Assembly (NCBI RefSeq): GCF_011759365.1
Contig: NZ_JAARLZ010000001.1
Span: forward strand, 248,001-312,000
DNA from: Luteibacter anthropi
Lineage (GTDB): Bacteria > Pseudomonadota > Gammaproteobacteria > Xanthomonadales > Rhodanobacteraceae
DNA length: 64,000 bases
Direction: 5' to 3'
Shown here: one piece after another, positions 44,243 to 53,552 of the stretch
How the letters are laid out: every line of letters starts with the position of its first letter
Numbering within the stretch: the first letter of the stretch is position 1
The notes under the pieces: generated by a model
Told to the model about the DNA's origin: nothing
Databases searched by the model: none
What the model saw: only the letters and a program-made list of their open reading frames with translations
Made by a program: the position numbers and the translations under genes

Positions 44243-44973
44243 ACTGCCTCGAATTCCGTCGCCGCATCGGCGCCGAGCCGCGTTCCACCGATCCGCAGCT
44301 GCTGGCGCATCGCGACAGCTGCCGTGAGGGCTGTGCCGCCTTCTGGCAACGCGCCCAGCGCTTCGAGGATGGCCTGGAAGCCGCGCTTGCCGTGCCCGTG
44401 CCTGTGGGGCTGGCCGACCGTATCCTGCTGGCCCAGGCCACCGGTGAGCGACGGCGTCAGGTCGGGCGTCGCCGGGCATGGATGGCGATGGCGGCCTCGG
44501 TGCTGATCGCATTCGCGGGCGTGGGCATGCTCTGGCGCCATACCGACCTGAACTCCCTGCCCGCCCTGGCCGTGGCACACATGCCCGAGGAAATGAATTC
44601 CCTGGGCATGACCCATCCCATGACCGATGCCCAGGTGGAAGCCGGTTTCGTAGGCCGTGCGGCGCCGCTGAAGGGGCCCGCGCCGAATGGCGTCACCTAT
44701 GTGCACGACTGCACGGTAGGCCCGTATCCGGCCGTACACGTCGTGACCCGGATGGACGACGAGCCTGTCGTGGCCCTCTACATGCCCGGCAAGATGACCG
44801 ATGGCGACAGCTCATTCCGCCGCGATGGCTGGGACGGCCGTCAGCTGGCCCTGAGCGGCGGCACCCTCGTGGTGATGGCCCAGGGCGCCAGCCGGCACAC
44901 CATGGATGCCGTGGCCCGCGCCTGGCGGTCGGCCATCGAGGGTCCTTCCACACAGGCCGTGGGCCGGATCTGA
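44239..44973 (+). CDS. DUF3379-type membrane anti-sigma factor
   Basis: A 244-residue protein. The N-terminal cytoplasmic zinc-finger-like part (MNCLEFRRRIGAEPRST, with HRDSCREGCAAF) is followed by one transmembrane helix (about 81-97) and a periplasmic domain (VTYVHDCTVGPYPAVHVVTR). This matches DUF3379 proteins that pair with ECF sigma factors. A strong AAGGAGGT precedes the ATG, which overlaps the sigma stop by 4 nt. A GC-rich hairpin at 44981-44998 follows. Confidence 0.85.
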   Translation: MNCLEFRRRIGAEPRSTDPQLLAHRDSCREGCAAFWQRAQRFEDGLEAALAVPVPVGLADRILLAQATGERRRQVGRRRAWMAMAASVLIAFAGVGMLWRHTDLNSLPALAVAHMPEEMNSLGMTHPMTDAQVEAGFVGRAAPLKGPAPNGVTYVHDCTVGPYPAVHVVTRMDDEPVVALYMPGKMTDGDSSFRRDGWDGRQLALSGGTLVVMAQGASRHTMDAVARAWRSAIEGPSTQAVGRI

Positions 44974-45053
44974 ACGGATGTGGGCGCCACGGCGCCCAAG
45001 CGGCGCCGGTTGGGCGATAATGCCGCCCCTGAATTCCTGCCTCCGGAACCGCG

Positions 45054-45770
45054 ATGACCGACCTCGCCGTGGTCGTGCCCGTCTTCAACGAGCGCGACAA
45101 CATCCCGCCCCTCCTCGCCGAGATCGCCTCGGCCCTGCGTGGACGGATCGACTTCGAGATCATCTACGTCGACGACCTGAGCACCGACGACAGCGTAGCG
45201 GTGCTTACTGCCGCCCGCGCCCAGTATCCGGAGCTGCGCATCGTGCGCCACCTCACCCGCAGCGGCCAGAGCACGGCCGTGTGGAATGGCGTGCGCGCTG
45301 CGCGTGCGCCATGGATCGCCACGCTCGACGGCGACGGCCAGAATGATCCGGCCGATATTCCGAAGCTGCTGGATGCGCGTGCAGGTGCCGCACCCGACCT
45401 GAAGCTCTTCGCCGGCTGGCGCGTCACGCGCCGCGACAGCTTCAACAAGCGCATTTCCTCGAAGATCGCGAACGCGGTGCGCTCGCGCATGCTGCGCGAC
45501 GACACGCCGGACACCGGCTGCGGCCTCAAGCTGTTCGAGCGCGAAACCTTCCTGCGCCTGCCCTACTTCGACCACATGCACCGCTACCTGCCCGCGCTGG
45601 TGAAGCGTGCGGGTTTTGCCAGCCAGAGCGTGCCGGTGGGCCATCGCCCGCGCACGGCGGGCACCTCGAAGTACGGCATGCTCGACCGCCTGTGGGTCGG
45701 CGTGGCCGACCTGCGCGGCGTGGCATGGCTGATGCGCCGGGCGAAGGTCACGAAGACCGAGGAGCTCTGA
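45054..45770 (+). CDS. Family 2 glycosyltransferase (dolichol/undecaprenyl-phosphate-sugar synthase type)
   Basis: A 238-residue GT-A enzyme. It begins LAVVVPVFNERDNIPPLL, has the nucleotide-sugar Asp in IIYVDDLSTDDS, the metal site LDGDGQNDP, and DDTPDTGCGLKLFERE. Proteins of this type transfer a sugar from a nucleotide donor to a polyprenyl phosphate. There is no C-terminal transmembrane region. The acceptor cannot be named. The gene stands alone between the sigma pair and a REP cluster. Confidence 0.88.
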   Translation: MTDLAVVVPVFNERDNIPPLLAEIASALRGRIDFEIIYVDDLSTDDSVAVLTAARAQYPELRIVRHLTRSGQSTAVWNGVRAARAPWIATLDGDGQNDPADIPKLLDARAGAAPDLKLFAGWRVTRRDSFNKRISSKIANAVRSRMLRDDTPDTGCGLKLFERETFLRLPYFDHMHRYLPALVKRAGFASQSVPVGHRPRTAGTSKYGMLDRLWVGVADLRGVAWLMRRAKVTKTEEL

Positions 45771-45784
45771 AGCATCGCCGATAG

Positions 45785-45906
45785 GGTCGCGCGCGAGGCG
45801 CGCTCCTACAGGTGTAACGGTGCGTTGCATTGGGTCGCGCGCGAGGCGCGCTCCTACAGGGGCGGGGCGTGGTCGGTTTTTGTAGGAGCGCGCCTTGCGC
45901 GCGACC
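45785..45906. repeat. Cluster of three REP elements
   Basis: Two minus-oriented units (45785-45809 and 45833-45857, both with GAGGCGC in the stem) are followed by one plus-oriented unit (45882-45906). They fill the gap between the convergent glycosyltransferase and patatin genes. Confidence 0.9.
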
Positions 45907-45927
45907 GCCCGGCGAAGCGGCCCACAC

Positions 45928-46872
45928 TCACCCCTTCGGCAGATTCCGCGGCTCCCACCCTTCCAGCATCTTCTCCGTCCGCTCGCGCCCCAGCTCGATC
46001 AGCTCACGCGCCCGGTAAAACTCGTACACCGCGGACACATTGCGCGGCATCTCAATGAGCAGGTCAGGCGGATACGCCGCCAGGCGCAGCCGCGACAGGT
46101 TGGCCTGCATCAGGTCCATCGCCTGGGTCATCAGCTCGAACGCGCCCGGGTCTTTCGGCTTCGGATCGGAATGCGGCAGCACCTTGCCGATGAGACGGCC
46201 GAGCCGCGCGGCATAGCCCTGCTCCGGCACGGCGGTGACATTCTTCTCCGGTGCCTTCTGCAATTCGGCCGCGCCGTCCACGCTGACGGCGATGACGTAA
46301 TCGGCTTCCTCGCGCATCAAGGGAAGCACGGGCAACGGGTTAAGCAGGGCGCCATCCACCAGCCGCCGACCATCATGCTGATACGGCCGGAACAGCGTGG
46401 GAATCGCAATGGACGCGCGGATTGCGTCGAACAGCGGCCCCTTGGTGAGCCACACCTCGCGCTCGCGATCCAGGTCCGTGGCAACGGCGGTGTAGCCGAT
46501 GTCGAGGTCCTCGATGTTCACCTCGCCGATCAGCTCGCGCAGCGCCGCCATGATGCGATCGCCCTTGATGAAGCCGCCGCCGGAGAAGCTCCAGTCCACC
46601 AGGCGCAGCACGTCGAAACGGGCCAGCGTCGACACCCAGTCGCGGTAGACATCGAGCTTGCCCATCGCATAGATGCCCCCCACCAGCGCACCCATGGAGG
46701 TGCCGGCGATGGCGACGATCTCGAAGCCGTGCTCTTCAAGCACCTCGATGGCGCCGATATGCGCCAGCCCCTTCGCAGCACCCGCACCGAGTGCCAGCGC
46801 GACGCGCGGCTTGCGCGGATGCCCGTGAGTGGCGGGGAGAGCCCCGGGGTCGGCGATATCGATGTCGCTCAT
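45928..46872 (-). CDS. Patatin-like phospholipase (RssA-like)
   Basis: A 314-residue serine lipase of the patatin fold. It has an oxyanion region ALGAGAAKGLAHIGA, the nucleophile Ser in IAGTSMGALVGG and the catalytic Asp in VDGALLNPLPV. There is no signal peptide, so it is predicted to act in the cytoplasm or on the inner membrane. It ends near a REP cluster. The WYL regulator gene lies 12 bp upstream, so the two may be co-transcribed. Confidence 0.9.
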   Translation of the reverse strand: MSDIDIADPGALPATHGHPRKPRVALALGAGAAKGLAHIGAIEVLEEHGFEIVAIAGTSMGALVGGIYAMGKLDVYRDWVSTLARFDVLRLVDWSFSGGGFIKGDRIMAALRELIGEVNIEDLDIGYTAVATDLDREREVWLTKGPLFDAIRASIAIPTLFRPYQHDGRRLVDGALLNPLPVLPLMREEADYVIAVSVDGAAELQKAPEKNVTAVPEQGYAARLGRLIGKVLPHSDPKPKDPGAFELMTQAMDLMQANLSRLRLAAYPPDLLIEMPRNVSAVYEFYRARELIELGRERTEKMLEGWEPRNLPKG

Positions 46873-46884
46873 GGAACGCTATGG

Positions 46885-47877
46885 CTAGTGATTGGCGTCG
46901 GACCCGTTCTGGTAACCCGTGAGGGCCAGCTGGAGCAGGATCTTCATTTCCTCGCGCAACGGCAGCGGTGCGACGATCTCGGCATCGGGGCCGTACTTGA
47001 GCACGTCCATCAGCAGTTCGCGTGAGTTCGAGTACGGCACCTTGAGCTCGTAGCGCCCGTCGGGCAGCCACTCGCCCTTCTGCTGCGAATGCCAGTGCTC
47101 GTCGGCTACCCAGCGTGCGGCATGCGAGGAGAAGCGTATCGTGGCCCAGGCCTTGGGCTTGCCGGCGAAGATGCCGTAGCTGGAGGCGAGCAGGTCGTTG
47201 AGTTCGGCCTCTTCCACGTCGCGTGCGCGGGCTTCCAGCGCCTGCGGTTCGGCGATGCGGTCCACGGCGAAGCTGCGCAGCGCCTCGCGGTCGTGGTCCC
47301 ATACGTCGAGGTACCAGTTGTCGCGATAGTGCGTGAGCCGCTGCGGCGAGACCGTGCGCTTGGTGTCTGAATTGGTGGTGCGCGCACGATAGCGGAAGGT
47401 GACCTGGCGCCGCTCCAGCACCGCGCCCGCGACGATGCGGAACACCTGCTGGTCCATCTTGCGCGCGCCCCAGGAAATCACCCGGATGCGGTCCACCGGC
47501 AGGGCCTTGCCGCTGCCATGGTCGGAAAGCAGCCGCTCGATGCGCGCCTTGAACGGTGCGAGCGCGCCGGCCAGCACGCCAGGGTCGGAGCGTCCGATGA
47601 GTTCGTTGAGGGCCATGAGGGCCGCCAGCTCGTCGCTGGTGAGCCACAGGCCGGGAAGTTCGAAGCTGTCGCCCTCGCCCGCTTCGTAGCGGAACGACGC
47701 CTGTTCGCCGGCAACGCTCTGGACGGGGGCGCCCAGGGCATCGCGCAGGAAGGCGACGTCGCGGTAAAGCGTGGCGCGCGAACACTCCAGTTCGTCCATG
47801 AGGCGGGACAAAGGCACCGGATAGTGCGCGGACTTCAGCAGTCGGTGCAGGGTAAGAATGCGCTCGTAGCGGTCCAT
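46885..47877 (-). CDS. WYL-domain transcriptional regulator
   Basis: A 330-residue regulator. The N-terminal winged helix is MDRYERILTLHRLLKSAHYP with SRATLYRDVAFLRDALGAPV. The WYL domain has THYRDNWYLDVWDHDREALR, and the C-terminal WCX extension is RYELKVPYSNSRELLMDVLK. Such proteins sense nucleic acid or nucleotide ligands and often regulate stress or defence genes. The start MDRYERI at 47877 is chosen by homology; an open frame extends further upstream. Confidence 0.9.
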   Translation of the reverse strand: MDRYERILTLHRLLKSAHYPVPLSRLMDELECSRATLYRDVAFLRDALGAPVQSVAGEQASFRYEAGEGDSFELPGLWLTSDELAALMALNELIGRSDPGVLAGALAPFKARIERLLSDHGSGKALPVDRIRVISWGARKMDQQVFRIVAGAVLERRQVTFRYRARTTNSDTKRTVSPQRLTHYRDNWYLDVWDHDREALRSFAVDRIAEPQALEARARDVEEAELNDLLASSYGIFAGKPKAWATIRFSSHAARWVADEHWHSQQKGEWLPDGRYELKVPYSNSRELLMDVLKYGPDAEIVAPLPLREEMKILLQLALTGYQNGSDANH

Positions 47878-48072
47878 GGGTGTCGCCGGCAGATGAAGCG
47901 TGGGTAGTGTGTCCGTACGGGTGTGACGCCCGTATCTACGCAACCCAAGCATGGCGGTGGCCGGGGCGCTCCGCAAGGGCGTCGGCCTGGGGCCCCGTCC
48001 GCCTTCCGGTTTGCGCCCGAGGGCGGCAACCCGCAAAATGCTGCTTTGCGATTCGCCGCAAGGCTTCCCTCC

Positions 48073-49008
48073 ATGGCGGAACCGAACGACACGTCGACCG
48101 TCGCCCTGGGTCGCCAAGACCCGCCCGGCGACAAGCGGCGTGCCCAGTTGCTCTTTTCCGTGCCGACGGCAGTCATCCAGACCGCCACGGCAGCGGGCCA
48201 TGGCCTGTGGATGGTCCTGGGCACGTCACTGGCCCTGGGCCTGTATCCCGATGGCCGTGGCGAGGTGCTGGTACCGCTGGCGATCGGCCTGGTACTGGTG
48301 AGCCTGGGCCTGCTGGCCACCTGCCTGCGCCTGCCCTTCGCCCCTGAGTGGCATGGCTGGAACCCGGTCCGCCGGATGATGCCGACCGCGGAAGGCCTGG
48401 TGGCGATGCTCAACTACATGCCCATGCTGGCCCTGGCCGGACTTGCGCGCGGTGGCAACGACTTCTGGGCCACGCGCGTGGCCGGCGCTGCCCTCATGCT
48501 GTGCAGCCTGGCCACCCTGGTGTTCACCAGCCGGGGCACGACCCGGCAGCTCGCCCTGCCGGTGGATCTGGCCACGATGGCCAATGTGCAGCCGCTGGGC
48601 CGCACGGTGGGGGCGCTGTTTGCAGGTGGCCTGTGGTTCTGGCTATGCGTGGCCGCACAGACGGAAACCCGGGGCGAACCGTTCAATCCCTGGCGGCTGG
48701 CGCTGCTGGCCGTGGGGCTCGCCACGGGTGTGGTCGAGGGTCTGCGCTGGCGCTCGCTGCGCCAGCTGGCCGAGGAGCGCGGCCAGACGGCATGGCTTAC
48801 CACCGGCCGCAGCGGCGCATCCCTGCTCGGCTGGCGCTTTGGCGTGGCAGCCCTCTCCGTGGGGCTGCCCTGCGTGCTGCTGGTCACCCATGGCGAGGGG
48901 GTGGGGCAGATCGTGAGCGCCGGTGTGGCCGCGTTAAGCTGCCTTGTCGGTCAATGCCTGGAGCAGCGGCTTTACGGCCGCGCTTACGCCCAGCTGCCGC
49001 AAGGCTGA
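48073..49008 (+). CDS. Multi-pass membrane protein, unknown function
   Basis: A 311-residue protein with about eight hydrophobic segments after a polar N terminus (MAEPNDTSTVALGRQDPPGD). Examples are VLVPLAIGLVLVSLGLLATC, LALLAVGLATGVVEGL and FGVAALSVGLPCVLLV. The general layout resembles DmsC-type anchor subunits, but I cannot confirm this and no reductase genes are nearby. The start at 48073 is the first ATG that removes an arginine-rich upstream extension. The 195 bp upstream contain a TACGGG/CCCGTA hairpin near 47916-47934. Confidence 0.6.
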   Translation: MAEPNDTSTVALGRQDPPGDKRRAQLLFSVPTAVIQTATAAGHGLWMVLGTSLALGLYPDGRGEVLVPLAIGLVLVSLGLLATCLRLPFAPEWHGWNPVRRMMPTAEGLVAMLNYMPMLALAGLARGGNDFWATRVAGAALMLCSLATLVFTSRGTTRQLALPVDLATMANVQPLGRTVGALFAGGLWFWLCVAAQTETRGEPFNPWRLALLAVGLATGVVEGLRWRSLRQLAEERGQTAWLTTGRSGASLLGWRFGVAALSVGLPCVLLVTHGEGVGQIVSAGVAALSCLVGQCLEQRLYGRAYAQLPQG

Positions 49009-49102
49009 GGCGTACCAAAAGAACACGGCGCGGGGGTGCGCCACGTCCGGTCGCTGGAGCGGCCGGGCGCAAAACCATTCCAATCACCTATTCGGGAAGA
49101 CG

Positions 49103-49975
49103 ATGAAACAACTGCTTATCGCCACGCTCGTCCTCGCCGCGCTGCCCTTCGCTGCGTCGGCCCAGGACGCCAACGCCACGCCGCCTGCTGCCGACCAGAA
49201 CACCAATGCAGCACAGAACGGCGGCTGGACCGGCTCGGGTGAATTCGGCTTCGCCTCGGCCCGCGGCAACTCGCGCTCCGAGAACGCGAACGCCAAGCTC
49301 GGCCTCAGCCAGGAAAACGAGGTGTGGAAGAACAACTTCTTCCTCAACGGCCTGCGCTCCAAGGGCGAGGTCTCGGTGCAGGACGGTGAAGGCAATACGG
49401 TCAACAAGTTCAGCACCACGGCGAACCGTTACGACACCGGCGCATCGGTAGGCTACAAGTTCGACCCGCGCAGCTACGTGGTGACGGCGGCGCGCTATGA
49501 GCACGACGACTTCGGCGCCAATACCTGGCAGGGCATTCTTTCGGTCGGCTACGGTTATATCGCGCTGAAGAACGAGCGCGCCGAGCTGTCCTTCGAAATC
49601 GGTCCCGGTTTCAAGCGCTACCAGCCGGCCAAGTCCACCCGTGACATCACCAACCCCGACGGCACGCCGGCGCTTGGTCCCAACGGCTCGCCGCTGACCG
49701 AACGCTACACGCCGAACGCCGAGAGCGAGGTGGTGGGTCGTGGCCTGGTCAACGGCAAGTATCGTCTTACCGCCAACACGGCGCTGGAAGACACGCTGCT
49801 GATCGAAGCGGGCTCGAAGAACCAGTACTACCAGAACGACATTGGTATCTCGGTCAGCATGACCAAGAAGATGGCGCTCAAGGTCGGCTACCAGATCCGT
49901 TACAACAGCGACACCCAGCCGGGCACGGTAAGCACCGACAAGCTGACGACGACCAACCTCGTCTACAACTTCTGA
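49103..49975 (+). CDS. DUF481 outer-membrane beta-barrel protein (YdiY-like)
   Basis: A 290-residue exported protein (signal peptide ends AASAQD). The mature part starts with WTGSGEFGFASARGNSRSEN and has alternating amphipathic strands ending TTTNLVYNF with a terminal Phe, as in DUF481 barrels. GGGAAG lies shortly before the ATG at 49103. Role unknown. A REP pair begins 5 nt after the stop. Confidence 0.85.
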   Translation: MKQLLIATLVLAALPFAASAQDANATPPAADQNTNAAQNGGWTGSGEFGFASARGNSRSENANAKLGLSQENEVWKNNFFLNGLRSKGEVSVQDGEGNTVNKFSTTANRYDTGASVGYKFDPRSYVVTAARYEHDDFGANTWQGILSVGYGYIALKNERAELSFEIGPGFKRYQPAKSTRDITNPDGTPALGPNGSPLTERYTPNAESEVVGRGLVNGKYRLTANTALEDTLLIEAGSKNQYYQNDIGISVSMTKKMALKVGYQIRYNSDTQPGTVSTDKLTTTNLVYNF

Positions 49976-49979
49976 TCGT

Positions 49980-50065
49980 GTAGGAGCGCGCCTTGCGCGC
50001 GACCGGTTGTCGCGAAACCATGGATACATTCGCGACAACCGGTCGCGCGCAAGGCGCGCTCCTAC
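49980..50065. repeat. Perfect inverted REP pair (38-bp arms)
   Basis: Two intact GTAG REPs in inverted orientation share extended tails ACCGGTTGTCGCGAA, giving perfect 38-bp arms around about 10 bp. They lie between the convergent DUF481 and hemC genes and could form a bidirectional terminator. Confidence 0.92.
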
Positions 50066-50074
50066 AGTTAGCGG

Positions 50075-50995
50075 TTATCGCTGGGGTTTGAGGAAATCTT
50101 CGGCGCCCTGCCCTATCAGCATCGCGGCCACTTCGTGGCCAAGCTCCACCGGCCGGTCGCCCTCGATTTCCGCACTGGCCCGGATCAGCTCGCCGGTGGC
50201 GGCATTGCCCACCAGTCCGTGCAGCACCAGGCCGCGCTCGGTTGGCACGCACCAGGCACCGATGGCCACGGCACAGCTGCCACCCAGTCGCTCGTTGAGT
50301 GCGCGCTCTGCGTCGATGGCCGTGCGGGTGTTCTTCTCGTCCAGCGCGGCCAGAAGGTCAAGTACACGCAGGTCGCCCTCCCGTGCCTCAACGGCAATAG
50401 CTCCCTGCCCCGGTGCCGGCAGCCAGTCCGGGCTGGCGAGACGGGCGCGGATGCGGTGTCCGAGACCCAGGCGTTCCACTCCGGCACAGGCAAGGATGAT
50501 GGCGTCGTACTCGCCTTCGTCGAGCTTGCGCAGCCGGGTGTTCACATTGCCGCGCAGGTCGAGCAGTTCCAGGTCAGGGCGCAATGCGCGGGTCTGGGCC
50601 TGGCGACGCAGCGACGAGGTGCCCACCTTCGCGCCCTGCGGCAGGTCGGCGAACGTGGCGTAGGTGTTGCTGATGAAGGCATCGGCCGCATCGGCCCGCT
50701 CCACGATGGCGCCGAGCGTGAAACCCGGTTCCAGTTCGGCCGGCACGTCCTTCAGCGAGTGCACTGCGATATCGGCGCGACCCTCCAGCATGGCGACTTC
50801 CAGTTCCTTCAGGAACAAGCCCTTGCCACCCAGGGTGGCGAGTGAGCGGTCGAGGATTTCATCGCCCCGGGTGGAAAGGGGAACCAGTTCGACCAGCAGG
50901 CCCGGATGGGCACGGCGCAGCAGGTCGGCAACATGATTGGCCTGCCAGAGGGCCAGGGCACTCTGACGAGTGGCGATGCGAAGCGGGGCTGTCAT
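50075..50995 (-). CDS. hemC: Hydroxymethylbilane synthase (porphobilinogen deaminase)
   Basis: HemC links four porphobilinogen units to hydroxymethylbilane in haem synthesis. The 306-residue protein has [25 protein letters not shown], the [10 protein letters not shown]-type segment [15 protein letters not shown], and the dipyrromethane-cofactor cysteine in [12 protein letters not shown]. The start is placed at the ATG at 50995; an ATG at 51022 adds nine residues. It follows the algR-type gene after 72 bp, the order known from pseudomonads. Confidence 0.96.
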   Translation of the reverse strand: MTAPLRIATRQSALALWQANHVADLLRRAHPGLLVELVPLSTRGDEILDRSLATLGGKGLFLKELEVAMLEGRADIAVHSLKDVPAELEPGFTLGAIVERADAADAFISNTYATFADLPQGAKVGTSSLRRQAQTRALRPDLELLDLRGNVNTRLRKLDEGEYDAIILACAGVERLGLGHRIRARLASPDWLPAPGQGAIAVEAREGDLRVLDLLAALDEKNTRTAIDAERALNERLGGSCAVAIGAWCVPTERGLVLHGLVGNAATGELIRASAEIEGDRPVELGHEVAAMLIGQGAEDFLKPQR

Positions 50996-51067
50996 GGATA
51001 TTCCGTTGGATGGCGCGCTCATAGCCCGCCATTGTCCCGCAAACCCCCGTCGCGCGCAGCGCGACGA

Positions 51068-51772
51068 TCAGCCGCGCAGCAGTTGCCGCAAGGCTGGCAG
51101 GTTGCGCCGGCTGACCTCCAGGCTGGCCTCGCTGCCATCGAGCCGGGCCATGACGCGGCCATCGGTGAGGGACTTCAGGCCGAGCAGGCGCTCCCGGGGC
51201 ACCAGGCAGTTGCGGTGCAGGCGGATCAGGCGATCGCCGTGGCTGGCTTCCAGCTGGCGCAGCGAGTCGTCGATGAGATGGACGCCATGGGGGTGATGCA
51301 CGGCGACGTATTTGTCCTCGGCCAGCAGGTAGAGCACCTCGGCGAAGGCAATACGGATCTCGTCGTTGCCCCGGCGCACACGCAACCATGTGCCGGAGGT
51401 CGACAATCGCACGGGCAGCCTGGCGGCGGCACGATCCAGCGCCTCGTCGAGGCGCTCGGTGCGGACGGGTTTGAGCAGGTAATCGGTGACGCCCAGGTCG
51501 AAGGCCTGCAGGGCATGGCCTTCATAGGCCGTGCAGAACACCACCTGTGGACGCATGGCGAGCGCGGCCAGACGGTTGGCCACATCGGTGCCGCGCAAGC
51601 CGGGCATCTCGATGTCGAGCAGCACCAGATCGGGATGCAGGGTTTCGCAGGCGGCGATCACGGCCTCGCCGTCACCGACGTCGCCCACCACTTCCACGTC
51701 GGTGCGTCGCGCGAGCAGGCCGGCCAGGCGTGCCCGCGCCAGCGGTTCGTCATCGGCGATCAGCACGCGCAT
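51068..51772 (-). CDS. algR: LytTR response regulator, AlgR type
   Basis: A 234-residue regulator. The receiver domain (1-120) has the acidic pocket ADDEP, phospho-acceptor Asp53 in LLDIEMPG, and Lys in LLKPVR. The LytTR DNA-binding domain (about 135-234) has IRIAFAEVLYLLAEDKYVAV and RLHRNCLVPRERL. It overlaps the kinase gene by 23 nt and precedes hemC, as algR does in Pseudomonas. In that genus AlgR controls alginate and type IV pili; here the regulon is unknown. Confidence 0.92.
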   Translation of the reverse strand: MRVLIADDEPLARARLAGLLARRTDVEVVGDVGDGEAVIAACETLHPDLVLLDIEMPGLRGTDVANRLAALAMRPQVVFCTAYEGHALQAFDLGVTDYLLKPVRTERLDEALDRAAARLPVRLSTSGTWLRVRRGNDEIRIAFAEVLYLLAEDKYVAVHHPHGVHLIDDSLRQLEASHGDRLIRLHRNCLVPRERLLGLKSLTDGRVMARLDGSEASLEVSRRNLPALRQLLRG

Positions 51773-52793
51773 GGGCGACCTCCGGAAGAAACAGGCGCAC
51801 GACGAAGCGGGCGTCCTGTGCGGCGGCATCCACGCGGGCGCGTTCGCCGTAGTGATAACGCACACGTTCGCGGACGCTGCGAAGGCCGTGCCCCGTACCT
51901 GCGGGTGCGGGAATGCGTGGCAGAGGGTTATCCACCTGCACGTCCACGCCGCCTGCTACGCGTCGGATCACGATGCCCAGGGTGCCCCCGTCGATGCGTG
52001 GCTGGATGCCATGACGTATGGCGTTCTCTACCAAGGGCTGCAGTAACAGGCGAGGCAGCGGGAGTGTGTCGGGTGCATCCAGCACGCGCTCCACGACGAG
52101 GCGATCTCCCAGCCGCAGTGTCTCGATTTCGAGATAGCGGTCGATCAGTCGCCATTCGTCGCCCAGCGTGCCGATGGCATCGCGGTCGTTGCCCAGTGCC
52201 GCGCGGAAGAGTTCGGAGAGGTTTTCCACCGTGCGTTCCGCCGCGGGCGGGTCCACGGCGATCAATGCCGCCACGGTGTTCATGCTGTTGAACAGGAAGT
52301 GCGGCCGGATGCGTGCCTGCAGCGCAGCGACCTGCGCCTGCGCCTCCGCCGCGACACGTGCCTGCCATTGCCCTACGACATAAAAGTAACGCAGCAGGCA
52401 GGCGCCAAGCAGGCCGGCGGAGAGCATGGCCATCACCGTGAACCGTTGCGGTTCGGCAGGCCCGATGCCCAGGGACAGGCCATGATCGAGCCAGCCCAGC
52501 ACGGCGGCCGCGACGCCCGCCATCGCCACCAGCACCAGCCAGACCGCCGCATACGGCCAGGGTCCTGGCAGCCGCTGCATGGCCGGACGCAGCTTGCACA
52601 ACGCCACGGTCAGCAGCATCGACAGCCAGCTGGTGAACAGCACCGCGGCACTGTATTCGCGCCAGCCGCCGGTGGCGCCCGGCGCGAGCCGCATGAGGCT
52701 GACCGTAAGTGCCCCCACGACCAGCAGTGCGAACAGCACCGGCAGGCTGCAGAAATCGGGCAGGGGCGAGGACGGGCGGGGCGCGGTGGACAT
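51750..52793 (-). CDS. algZ: LytS/AlgZ (FimS)-type sensor histidine kinase
   Basis: A 347-residue membrane kinase with about four N-terminal transmembrane helices (17-35, 47-66, 80-100 and 119-140), a short coiled coil and a His_kinase domain. The phospho-acceptor is His165 in RIRPHFLFNSMN, and the ATPase has LLLQPLVENAIRHGIQPR and GHGLRSVRERV. It lacks a periplasmic sensor domain, as AlgZ/FimS does. The start at 52793 gives the expected topology. It is the partner of the overlapping response regulator. Confidence 0.92.
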   Translation of the reverse strand: MSTAPRPSSPLPDFCSLPVLFALLVVGALTVSLMRLAPGATGGWREYSAAVLFTSWLSMLLTVALCKLRPAMQRLPGPWPYAAVWLVLVAMAGVAAAVLGWLDHGLSLGIGPAEPQRFTVMAMLSAGLLGACLLRYFYVVGQWQARVAAEAQAQVAALQARIRPHFLFNSMNTVAALIAVDPPAAERTVENLSELFRAALGNDRDAIGTLGDEWRLIDRYLEIETLRLGDRLVVERVLDAPDTLPLPRLLLQPLVENAIRHGIQPRIDGGTLGIVIRRVAGGVDVQVDNPLPRIPAPAGTGHGLRSVRERVRYHYGERARVDAAAQDARFVVRLFLPEVAHARADRR

Positions 52794-52837
52794 GCGCGGA
52801 GTATGCCGGATGCCTCCCGGCACGGACGCGCGCAACG

Positions 52838-53506
52838 TCACGCAGCGGTGAATCGCTCCGTGAGCCACGCGCGAATATCGGCGATTTCCGGCAGGGATAC
52901 CTGGTGACCCATGGGATAGGTATGCCAGTCGATGCGATGGCCGAGGGTTTCGAGCAACTGGCGGGAGTGCTCGCCTAGCTGCAGTGGCACGACGGGATCG
53001 GCGACGCCGTGACCCCAGAAGATGGGCGTGGCGTGGTTTGCACCGGCGCGCTCGGCCTCGATGGTGTCGTGCAGCGGCAGGTAGGCGGACAGCACCAGCA
53101 GGCCGGCCAGCGCTTCGCGATGGCGCAGGCCCGCGGAGAGCGTCATGGCGCCGCCCTGCGAGAAGCCGGCCAGCACGATGCGTGAGGTGGGCACGCCACG
53201 CTCGTTCTCGCGGGTGATCAGCTGTTCCACTTCGTCGATGGATGCGCGGATGCCTTCGGCATCCTGCTTGTCGGCGATGGCCAGGCCCTTGATGTCGTAC
53301 CAGGCGCGCATCGGCACGCCGTTGTTCACCGTGACCGGCCGCACGGGCGCATGCGGAAACACGAAGCGGATACCAGGCCATGCCGGATCCACCAGCTCGG
53401 GCACGATCGGCGCAAAGTCGTTGCCATCGGCCCCGAGGCCATGCAGCCAGATCACCGACCAACCGGGATCGGCCTGGGTTTCGTGTTCGACAGTAGGCAA
53501 GGTCAT
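52838..53506 (-). CDS. Carboxylesterase (phospholipase/carboxylesterase family)
   Basis: A 222-residue alpha/beta hydrolase. The oxyanion loop is IWLHGLGADGND, the nucleophile Ser is in LAGFSQGGAMTLS, Asp is in GHGVADPVVP, and His is in YPMGHQVS. It is similar in size and motifs to Pseudomonas esterase II. The ATG at 53506 (MTLPTVEHETQADP) is preferred to a GTG at 53536. Copy B of the long repeat lies directly upstream. Confidence 0.92.
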   Translation of the reverse strand: MTLPTVEHETQADPGWSVIWLHGLGADGNDFAPIVPELVDPAWPGIRFVFPHAPVRPVTVNNGVPMRAWYDIKGLAIADKQDAEGIRASIDEVEQLITRENERGVPTSRIVLAGFSQGGAMTLSAGLRHREALAGLLVLSAYLPLHDTIEAERAGANHATPIFWGHGVADPVVPLQLGEHSRQLLETLGHRIDWHTYPMGHQVSLPEIADIRAWLTERFTAA

Positions 53507-53552
53507 CGCAATGATCCAGCAAGGCAACAACCCCACATCCTAACGTAACCCT

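Noticed and set aside
45785-45906. Closely spaced palindromic repeats resembling a CRISPR fragment
   Set aside because: Units alternate in orientation, spacing is irregular and there are no cas genes. They are GTAG REPs.
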